From: Chitinivibrionales bacterium
GTDB lineage: Bacteria > Fibrobacterota > Chitinivibrionia > Chitinivibrionales > FEN-1185
DNA: 6,528 bases
NCBI GenBank assembly: GCA_028718065.1
Contig: JAQUMP010000204.1
Span: 1-6,528, forward strand
Direction: 5' to 3'
The position numbers were made by a program, and so were the translations under genes. Positions 1-4,558 of the stretch are shown here, one piece after another (positions within the stretch are counted from its first letter, which is position 1; the number at the start of each line of letters is the position of its first letter). The notes under the pieces are model-generated. The model saw nothing but the letters and a program-made list of their open reading frames with translations. It did not search any database and was not told the origin of the DNA.

Positions 1-107
1 GAGTTTGGCGGAATAAATGCCGCTACAAATCAGATTGGATGGACTTTTATTCAGCCAAACTTTGTATTGGCACAGTCCGCAGTTCCAACATATTCAACAA
101 GCACCTG
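1..107 (+). other. Foreign-looking open frame abutting the broken ribBA (partial, entering from the left edge)
   Basis: Reading from base 1 in frame 1 on the plus strand gives an uninterrupted peptide starting EFGGINAATNQIGWTFIQ and continuing through PNFVLAQSAVPTYSTSTW, up to the point where ribBA homology begins on the other strand. Its composition (Asn, Thr, Gln, aromatic residues, few charges) resembles an exported beta-rich protein. That is only an impression and I do not recognise a family. G+C is about 49 of 105 bases, lower than in the adjacent ribBA. Beyond about base 108 the frame continues only as antisense of ribBA to a stop near 303, which looks non-biological. It may be the cut end of a neighbouring gene joined to ribBA by rearrangement or by misassembly. 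A chance open frame of this length is also possible. Confidence 0.25.
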
Positions 108-980
108 GATGAAAAACACCCCGCCGTGCTTGCCGATTTGCGCCAGGGCCTGGTGGAACTGCTCGCCGCAGTCGCAGCGATACGACCCCAGCACGTCGCC
201 CGTAAAACACTCCGAATGCACGCGCACCAGGGTCGGTTCGTCGGGGCTAATGACGCCCTTCTGGATCGCCAGGTGCACGACGTTGCTTAAGGTGTCCTCG
301 TAGCTCTTGAGCGTAAATTCGCCGTAGGCGGTGGGCAGTTGCACCGTGGCCGTGCAGGTCACGAAGCGTTCGTGCGCCGTGCGATAGCGGATCAGGTCGG
401 CGATGGATATAATGGAAAGCGCATGCTCATCTGCAAAGGCGCGCAACTGCGGCATGCGCGCCATGGCGCCGTCCTCGCTCATGATTTCGCAAATCACGCC
501 GGCAGGATACAATCCCGCCAGCCGCGCCAGGTCGACCGCCGCTTCGGTGTGCCCCGTGCGCACCAGCACGCCGCCCTGCCGCGCGCGGATGGGAAAGGTG
601 TGCCCTGGCTTTACAAAATCGGAAGCCTTGGCCGCCGGGTCGATGAGTTTTTTTATGGTCACGGCCCGGTCGGCGGCCGAAATCCCCGTGGTGGTGCCCT
701 GGCGTGCTTCCACCGAAACGGCAAAGGCCGTATTGAAGGCCGAGGTGTTATCGCTTACCATGGGCGCAATGCCCAATTCGTCGAGCCGCGCGCTTTCGAG
801 CGCCACGCACACCAGCCCGCGACCGAAGCGCGCCATAAAATTTACTTTTTCGGCGCTGCAATGCACGGCCGCGCAGGCCAGGTCGCCCTCGTTTTCGCGA
901 TCCTCATCGTCGACCAGGATAACGAATTTTCCCTGCTTATATTCCTCGATCACCGCGTTTATTTCTTCGAATGACTTCAT
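51..980 (-). CDS. ribBA: Bifunctional RibBA: DHBP synthase / GTP cyclohydrolase II, C-terminally truncated
   Basis: This is a cytosolic riboflavin pathway enzyme. The RibB half converts ribulose 5-phosphate to 3,4-dihydroxy-2-butanone 4-phosphate, and the RibA half opens GTP. Residues 1-200 are a complete DHBP synthase domain: the acidic DDEDRENEGD motif at 24-33, GRGLVCVAL at 53-61, QGTTTGISAADR at 94-105, PGHTFPIRA at 125-133, and GHTEAAVDLARLAG at 143-156. The cyclohydrolase II domain starts near 205 and keeps its three zinc cysteines (C258, C269, C271, within HSECFTGD...RCDCGEQ). The family sequence stops after GGVFFI (about residue 291). The expected RQEGRGIGL block and everything beyond it is missing, replaced by 18 unrelated residues and a TGA. 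Full-length RibBA is about 400 residues, this one 309. RibB activity is plausible, but RibA activity should be lost. The start ATG overlaps the ribE stop (ATGA), with GGAGA ten bases upstream, suggesting translational coupling. Confidence 0.9.
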   Translation of the reverse strand: MKSFEEINAVIEEYKQGKFVILVDDEDRENEGDLACAAVHCSAEKVNFMARFGRGLVCVALESARLDELGIAPMVSDNTSAFNTAFAVSVEARQGTTTGISAADRAVTIKKLIDPAAKASDFVKPGHTFPIRARQGGVLVRTGHTEAAVDLARLAGLYPAGVICEIMSEDGAMARMPQLRAFADEHALSIISIADLIRYRTAHERFVTCTATVQLPTAYGEFTLKSYEDTLSNVVHLAIQKGVISPDEPTLVRVHSECFTGDVLGSYRCDCGEQFHQALAQIGKHGGVFFIQVLVEYVGTADCANTKFG

Positions 981-1627
981 GCTAAAAAATTCTCCAGGGC
1001 GGCGGTAAAGGATTTATCGGCAGGGCCCTTGGCCGCGCCGGACCTTAAAAGCGTCTCGATATACCGCGCCAGAATGTCGATTTCGATGTTCACGATATCG
1101 CCCGGGCGTTTATGCGCCATGGTCGTGTGCGCGAGGGTATGCGGGACCAGCGCGACCGTTATGGCCGCCCCCGCCTTACTTGCAACGGTCAAGCTTATGC
1201 CATCGATGGCAACGGAGCCTTTTTCGGCGACGAATTTGCGGATGCCCTCCGGGATTTCAAACGAGCGCTCAATACTCTCGCCCGCTCGTTTATCCGCGAT
1301 AATTTTGCCTACGCCGTCCACGTGGCCAAGCACGATATGCCCTTCGAACCGCCCTTGGGCCGCAAGAGAGCGCTCCAGGTTTACCGTATCGCCCACCCGG
1401 GCCGAGCCGAGCGTGGACCGGCGCAAGGTTTCGGCCACGGCCGTGGCCGTAAAGCCACCGGCCGCCATAACGGTTTCAACCGTCAAGCAGACGCCGTTCA
1501 CCGCAACGGAAGCGCCGATGCCTGTTGTAAATTCCGCACTCCGCACGGCAATAGCCAGCTCAACGCTCTGCGCTTTGTGCGTGAGTTTTTCAATGGCGCC
1601 GGCAGTTTCGATAAGTCCCGTAAACAT
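977..1627 (-). CDS. ribE: Riboflavin synthase, alpha subunit
   Basis: Catalyses the last step of the pathway, dismutation of two 6,7-dimethyl-8-ribityllumazine molecules to riboflavin and the pyrimidinedione; it is a cytosolic trimer in known members. The 216 residues show the two tandem lumazine-binding barrels of the family. Barrel one begins with the hallmark MFTGLIE (1-7) and has VNGVCLTV at 43-50. Barrel two has FEGHIVLGHVDGVGKI at 94-109, IDGISLTV at 141-148, then ALVPHTLAHTTMAHKRPGDIVNIEIDILARYIETLL. Length is normal and no key block is missing. The ATG at 1625-1627 is supported by the family N-terminus and by GGAAA seven bases upstream. It lies 4 bases after ribD and its TGA overlaps the ribBA ATG, so the three genes form one transcription unit. 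In some Gram-positive nomenclature this gene is called ribB or ribC. Confidence 0.95.
   Translation of the reverse strand: MFTGLIETAGAIEKLTHKAQSVELAIAVRSAEFTTGIGASVAVNGVCLTVETVMAAGGFTATAVAETLRRSTLGSARVGDTVNLERSLAAQGRFEGHIVLGHVDGVGKIIADKRAGESIERSFEIPEGIRKFVAEKGSVAIDGISLTVASKAGAAITVALVPHTLAHTTMAHKRPGDIVNIEIDILARYIETLLRSGAAKGPADKSFTAALENFLA
981..995 (-). promoter_or_regulatory. Ribosome binding site of ribBA inside ribE
   Basis: GGAGA (991-995, minus strand) lies ten bases before the ribBA ATG, within the ribE coding sequence. Together with the ATGA overlap it supports the chosen ribBA start and translational coupling from ribE. Confidence 0.45.
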
Positions 1628-1639
1628 CGTATTATTTCC
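1628..1639 (-). promoter_or_regulatory. Ribosome binding site of ribE inside the ribD 3' end
   Basis: On the minus strand GGAAA (1635-1639) precedes the ribE ATG by seven bases. It lies within the last codons and stop of ribD, so ribE translation is probably coupled to termination of ribD. The motif is short and A-rich. Confidence 0.4.
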
Positions 1640-2735
1640 GTTTTGGAATACCCGTTATCATTATATCCTGCCCAAAACATGCCGCCTTAATGGCGGAAAG
1701 CTCTATGGCTTTACCCAGGGACAAGCCCTTATCAAATTGAATTCCCGGCAGTCCCGAACCAATTATTTTGCCGCCCCAGAAAAAATAAATCCTGCTGACC
1801 AGGCCATTCTCTAAAAAGAAAGAGGCAAGCGCGCTACCGCCCTCGATTAAAATACTGGTAAGCCCTTCGCTATAGGCCAAACGCATAAAAGCGCGCATTT
1901 GAGCGAGGCGATTTTTACCGCCCACGCGCCAGATTTCCATGCCGCTTTTAACGGTCTTACGGGCGGTTTTTCCTCGCGCACCTATAACGCAAATCGTCCT
2001 GATCTTTTTTGCAAGCCGGATAAAATTGCTCCGCGCCGCGATTTTATTAGGATCGGCAAAAACGATGCGCGCCGGTTCGGCGCCGCAGAGCTTGGCCGAC
2101 CGGACGGTGAGGCGCGGATCGTCGGCGCGCAAGGTACCCGCACCCACGCCAACGGCCGCATGAGTCGCCCGCAGTTTATGCACGAATTCCCGCGACTGCT
2201 CGCCGGTAATCCACTGCGATTTCCCGGACGTATCGGCGATGCGACCGTCGAGCGTCATGGCCAATTTAAGCGAGATCCAGGGCCGCTTGTTTACAATCGC
2301 GAAACAAAAATCTTCGTTTAAATCGTAGGCCTGCTGCTGCATTAGGCCCTTTTCTACGATAATCCCCGCCCGGCGTAATTTTTTAAAGCCGCAGCCGGCC
2401 ACTTTTGGGTTGGGATCCTGCAGGGCGGCCACTACCCGTTTTATGCCCGCGGCAATTATGGCATCGGTGCAGGGTGGCGTGCGGCCGAAATGGCAGCAGG
2501 GTTCGAGCGTAACGAACAGCGTTGCTCCCGCCGCCCGCGGTCCTGCCATTTGCAAAGCCGCCACTTCCGCATGCGGGCCGCCGCAGGCGGCGGTCGCGCC
2601 TTTACCGACGATGCGGCCGTTTTTAACCACCAGGGCCCCAACCGCCGGATTGGGAAAGGTGGAACCCTTGACATTACGCGCAAGGTCAAGGGCCGCGGCC
2701 ATGTATTTAACGTCCTGCTGCGAGAATGATTTCAT
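1632..2735 (-). CDS. ribD: Bifunctional diaminohydroxyphosphoribosylaminopyrimidine deaminase / 5-amino-6-(5-phosphoribosylamino)uracil reductase
   Basis: Performs the second and third steps after GTP opening: pyrimidine deamination, then NADPH-dependent reduction of the ribosyl side chain. The N-terminal deaminase (1 to about 145) has FPNPAVGALVV at 27-37, the zinc/catalytic HAE at 55-57, and PCCHFGRTPPC at 79-89, supplying zinc ligands H55, C80 and C89 and the catalytic E57. DPNPKVAG follows at 107-114. The reductase domain (about 150-367) has LKLAMTLDGRIADTSGKSQW, ITGEQSREFVHKLRA, the GAGTLRADDPRLTVR block and, near the end, ILIEGGSALASFFLENGLV. Length (367) is normal. The usual GxHxxxGxxHAE motif has Thr at position 48 instead of His. 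It is the first gene of the rib cluster. The ATG at 2733-2735 is preceded by only a weak GAGCGG, and no FMN riboswitch fits in the 70-base gap upstream. Confidence 0.95.
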   Translation of the reverse strand: MKSFSQQDVKYMAAALDLARNVKGSTFPNPAVGALVVKNGRIVGKGATAACGGPHAEVAALQMAGPRAAGATLFVTLEPCCHFGRTPPCTDAIIAAGIKRVVAALQDPNPKVAGCGFKKLRRAGIIVEKGLMQQQAYDLNEDFCFAIVNKRPWISLKLAMTLDGRIADTSGKSQWITGEQSREFVHKLRATHAAVGVGAGTLRADDPRLTVRSAKLCGAEPARIVFADPNKIAARSNFIRLAKKIRTICVIGARGKTARKTVKSGMEIWRVGGKNRLAQMRAFMRLAYSEGLTSILIEGGSALASFFLENGLVSRIYFFWGGKIIGSGLPGIQFDKGLSLGKAIELSAIKAACFGQDIMITGIPKRK

Positions 2736-2805
2736 TACCGCTCAAAATATATCACTGGATTTCGGACTGCTATTGCTATAGGCACGAAGTTCCGCCGGCA
2801 TAGCA
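2736..2805 (-). other. Short gap between the winged-helix gene and ribD, with a stem-loop
   Basis: This 70-base gap is the only place for a ribD-specific leader. It holds an imperfect hairpin at 2774-2805: TGCTAT paired with ATAGCA, and inside it GGC paired with GCC around a ten-base loop. The hairpin begins directly after the TAA of the upstream gene. No T-run follows it on the minus strand, so it is not a convincing intrinsic terminator. TATATT at 2746-2751 could pass for a -10 box, but nothing like TTGACA lies at the right distance, and it would start transcription almost at the ATG. ribD may therefore be transcribed by read-through from the upstream pair, or from a weak promoter I cannot recognise. 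Confidence 0.3.
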
Positions 2806-3861
2806 TTATTTTCCTGTTTTCCCTCCTGTAACCAGTACCTTCATTATTTCTTTTACTTTTTCCACTAGCCATCCAACATATTCTTTTCCTTCCAAGTGCC
2901 CTCGTGAATCCAGCATTACCGGCAATCCGCTTTTTGAAATTGGAATTTTAAAATTATCAACTACCTCCTGCAATTTTATAGATCGCACCATCGGATCGGC
3001 TTCCAAAAAATTATTACTATCAAATATAGACCATATTTTTTCAAGAAAACCGGCAACAGGAATCCAATTGCACCAAATCGGCGCCTCTCTTAAATCCTGG
3101 AACAAGGCGTCCCTCATTTCAGGCGTGATCGCATAAAGCGTATCACGTTTGTGTTCGCGTCGTGTGATATAACCGGATTTACTCATGCTTACGAGCGCAT
3201 CCTGTACGGCCCGTTGAGCGTGTCCGATCTCCTTTGCAATATGGGATGGGTTTTCGCCCGGACCGGAAGGATGCGTGCAAAGGTAGATACATATTCCACT
3301 TCGTGAAGTAGTTCCTAAAAATGACCGCAATCTTAAGATCAGACAAGCGGGGTGTTTCAGTGCGAAGGGGCCCACAAGCCCTCTCAAAGACGTCGATCCA
3401 CGGAGAAAACCATATTTTTTAAATGTTGGGTCCGGTTTTCCGAAACTCTCCATAGGCCGGCCATCTTTAAAGAAAAAGAGAGGCCTCCGCGATTGGACAG
3501 GCTCTAAAAGAGTTTTTAATGCTAACGTCCATTTATCTTTACCGGAAATTTCATCAAGGAAACCTGCCACGGCAGGAAGAGCTTTTTTCCCTATAAAACT
3601 ATTGGATTTTGCTAAGAATTTAAGTCTTTGCAGGTTAATCATTCCGGGAGAGCTTTCTAACCAGTCAAGCATCTCATCGAACATGCGCGGCTCACGCCTG
3701 CCAATAGAGCAGGTAAGCAATATCAAAATTTCAGGATCAATGCACCAATTTCCCGGTTCGTCGGCATGGCCTTGAACACCGCAAAGACACCATTGCTGCC
3801 AGAGAAGCGTTAACAGGGATTCCTGCAACTCATCTTTAAAGTTTTTCAGCGACGCGCTCAT
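2806..3861 (-). CDS. Winged helix-turn-helix protein, AbiEi/ArsR-like, partner of a nucleotidyltransferase gene
   Basis: A 351-residue cytosolic protein with no signal peptide or membrane segment. Residues about 186-245 read as a winged helix: a first helix after LRLRSFLGTTSRSGICIYL, then IAKEIGHAQRAVQDALVSM as the helix-turn-helix pair, then GYITRREHKRDTLYAIT as the wing. The N-terminal 170 residues (LLWQQWCLCGVQG, then IDPEILILLTCSIGRREPRMFDEMLDWL) recall a family commonly found beside small nucleotidyltransferases. I know this arrangement from memory and cannot search it here. The likely role is DNA-binding repressor or antitoxin of the pair, acting on the repeat array upstream. The ATG at 3859-3861 has a good ribosome binding site six bases away. 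The gene is richer in A+T than the rib and lpt genes on either side. The specific function is unknown. Confidence 0.65.
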   Translation of the reverse strand: MSASLKNFKDELQESLLTLLWQQWCLCGVQGHADEPGNWCIDPEILILLTCSIGRREPRMFDEMLDWLESSPGMINLQRLKFLAKSNSFIGKKALPAVAGFLDEISGKDKWTLALKTLLEPVQSRRPLFFFKDGRPMESFGKPDPTFKKYGFLRGSTSLRGLVGPFALKHPACLILRLRSFLGTTSRSGICIYLCTHPSGPGENPSHIAKEIGHAQRAVQDALVSMSKSGYITRREHKRDTLYAITPEMRDALFQDLREAPIWCNWIPVAGFLEKIWSIFDSNNFLEADPMVRSIKLQEVVDNFKIPISKSGLPVMLDSRGHLEGKEYVGWLVEKVKEIMKVLVTGGKTGK

Positions 3862-3934
3862 GGTCTATCACCTTTAACATGGTTTTTAAGGTTTGTGCAA
3901 AATTTTCAGATGGATCCTGCTTTGCAAACACCCT
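3836..3934 (-). pseudogene. Out-of-frame C-terminal remnant of the nucleotidyltransferase
   Basis: Read from 3934 downward in a frame different from the annotated nucleotidyltransferase, the minus strand encodes RVFAKQDPSENF, then AQTLKTMLKVIDHERVAEKL, and a TAA at 3836-3838. The QDPSENF stretch followed by an amphipathic helix resembles the last 30 residues of DUF6036-type nucleotidyltransferases as I remember them. A TGA lies immediately upstream in this frame, so it cannot be read as a gene by itself. If it is the original C-terminus, the intact gene overlapped the winged-helix gene by 26 bases, typical of a tightly coupled pair. The join with the upstream part lies near 3925-3935. Confidence 0.45.
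3862..3875 (-). promoter_or_regulatory. Strong ribosome binding site of the winged-helix gene
   Basis: On the minus strand AAAGGTGA (3868-3875) sits six bases before the ATG at 3859-3861. It is the best Shine-Dalgarno match in the window and fixes the start of the winged-helix gene. Confidence 0.6.
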
Positions 3935-4266
3935 TCAGGTAGACCATAATTTGGAAGTCGGCGGTTAACGATAGATTGGGGACCATTGTTGAGCCAGGTC
4001 GTCGGTAGGTTCATTGACTTTGCTACTTGGTCAGCCGCCTTTAAAAGTGCATCGGGTAAGGGATGCGCCTCTACGATGATTTCGTTGGAATCCAAAAGTG
4101 CAACGATATCGACATCCTTCGTGGTTCTGTTTACCAAACCAGTCGCGATCAAAGAAGACCCGCCGCATATGACAATATTTATTTGAGCGCTCATGGCTTC
4201 TTCTAATAATGCGCCCAACGTTTTTAGGGCGACATTCAATGAATCATAATCCAACATTTTATGCAT
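3886..4266 (-). CDS. Nucleotidyltransferase-fold protein (DUF6036/AbiEii-like), internally deleted and frameshifted
   Basis: The 126-residue product starts like a small nucleotidyltransferase. ICGGSSLIATGLVNRTTKDVDIVAL at 33-57 (given as key residues G35, G36, S37, D51, D53) matches the GG/S...DxD metal- and nucleotide-binding signature of the polymerase-beta superfamily. The family resemblance continues through YGLPEG at 107-112. Members normally continue for roughly another 80-100 residues. Here only 14 more unrelated residues follow before TAA. A segment resembling the family C-terminus (KQDPSENF) occurs directly after, in another frame, so the gene appears to have lost its middle and shifted frame. 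It is probably a pseudogene of a toxin-like nucleotidyltransferase. It precedes the winged-helix gene by 24 bases and shares its promoter. The first ATG is favoured because AGGGA lies five bases upstream; Met4 would be too far. Confidence 0.65.
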   Translation of the reverse strand: MHKMLDYDSLNVALKTLGALLEEAMSAQINIVICGGSSLIATGLVNRTTKDVDIVALLDSNEIIVEAHPLPDALLKAADQVAKSMNLPTTWLNNGPQSIVNRRLPNYGLPEGCLQSRIHLKILHKP

Positions 4267-4276
4267 GTTTTTCCCT
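4267..4276 (-). promoter_or_regulatory. Ribosome binding site of the nucleotidyltransferase gene
   Basis: AGGGA (4272-4276, minus strand) lies five bases before the ATG at 4264-4266. It supports that start over the in-frame ATG three codons further on. Confidence 0.5.
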
Positions 4277-4296
4277 GGTTAAAAGCAGTTTGCCTG

Positions 4297-4350
4297 CTTA
4301 ATATAAGTGGCTTATACACTTAATATAAGTAGATTATACGCTTGATATTG
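4297..4350. repeat. 22-base-period tandem repeat array with inverted-repeat cores (candidate operator)
   Basis: Two copies begin at 4297 and 4319. They share CTTAATATAAGT, then three variable bases (GGC or AGA), then TTATAC. A degenerate third copy, CTTGATATTG, begins at 4341, keeping the 22-base spacing. Each full copy contains CTTA-ATA-TAAG, a perfect inverted repeat, extended in the second copy to ACTTA-ATA-TAAGT. AAGTG (4305-4309) and CACTT (4317-4321) form a second inverted pair across the junction. A spacing of about two helical turns puts all copies on one face of the DNA. The array lies over the -10 box and start site of the minus-strand promoter. I infer it is the binding site of the winged-helix protein. 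Confidence 0.65.
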
Positions 4351-4361
4351 TTTTTTTTCAA
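4333..4361 (-). promoter_or_regulatory. Near-consensus sigma-70 promoter of the nucleotidyltransferase/winged-helix operon
   Basis: On the minus strand the -35 box TTGAAA (4356-4361) and the perfect -10 box TATAAT (4333-4338) are separated by exactly 17 bases (4339-4355). Transcription would begin near 4326, giving a leader of about 60 bases before the ATG at 4266. The repeat array covers the -10 box and the start site, so a bound repressor would block initiation. Confidence 0.7.
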
Positions 4362-4486
4362 GACTAAATCGCCACAAAAGCAATGACTCTGTCCATTAGA
4401 TACACTACACATATCTGGCCTTATCTGAGGCTTGCGGGCCGAGATTTTTACTGTTTCTTTATATTCATTAGCTTCTTTAGCAGGTC

Positions 4487-4514
4487 ATGACAGTATTTCC
4501 AAAATAGGTATACC
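4487..4514 (+). promoter_or_regulatory. Possible promoter for the membrane protein/lptD operon
   Basis: ATGACA (4487-4492), one mismatch from the -35 consensus, is followed after 16 bases by TATACC (4509-4514), four of six matches to the -10 consensus. Transcription would start near 4521, leaving a leader of about 38 bases. The -10 part lies inside a perfect palindrome. The evidence is moderate to weak, and if the organism uses a different promoter consensus it may be wrong. Confidence 0.35.
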
Positions 4515-4516
4515 TA
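4505..4516. promoter_or_regulatory. Perfect 12-base palindrome, candidate operator
   Basis: TAGGTATACCTA reads identically on both strands and overlaps the candidate plus-strand -10 box 43 bases before the membrane protein ATG. It could bind a dimeric regulator. It is unlike the CTTA-TAAG repeats, so a different protein would be involved. Confidence 0.35.
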
Positions 4517-4558
4517 CACAGGCTTTTAATTATTTTAAAAGAAGACCGTGAGCATCCC

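Larger units (their letters stand above)
4267..4558. other. Divergent intergenic regulatory region
   Basis: These 292 AT-rich bases separate the minus-strand nucleotidyltransferase pair from the plus-strand membrane protein/lptD pair. The left part holds the ribosome binding site, repeat array and strong minus-strand promoter. The middle (about 4365-4480) shows no gene, RNA or convincing hairpin. The right part holds a possible plus-strand promoter, a 12-base palindrome and an AT-rich TTTTAA/TTAAAA inverted repeat at 4524-4540. Confidence 0.7.

Noticed and set aside
339..974. Open frame of 211 codons on the plus strand
   Set aside because: It is antisense to the DHBP synthase domain of ribBA. 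Its His/Arg/Gly-rich translation is typical of the shadow of a GC-rich gene.
1029..1814. Long open frame (261 codons) on the plus strand
   Set aside because: It is antisense to ribE and the end of ribD, whose family motifs are unmistakable. Its own translation is low-complexity Ala/Ser/Pro/Thr with no recognisable domain.
2774..2805. Intrinsic terminator after the winged-helix gene
   Set aside because: The stem is interrupted, and no run of T follows on the minus strand.
4297..4350. Possible CRISPR or plasmid iterons
   Set aside because: There are only two full copies and one degenerate copy, directly abutting with no unique spacers and no cas or rep gene. The position over a promoter favours an operator.
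4341..4362. CTTGA...TCAAG hairpin around the T-run as a plus-strand terminator
   Set aside because: The arms are only five bases, the T-run is in the loop, and no plus-strand gene ends upstream. The bases are better explained as the minus-strand -35 region.
4365..4480. Small RNA or tRNA gene in the divergent intergenic region
   Set aside because: I found no cloverleaf-compatible pairing, no T-loop motif and no strong hairpin followed by T-run. Only scattered short repeats such as two ATCTG copies are present.
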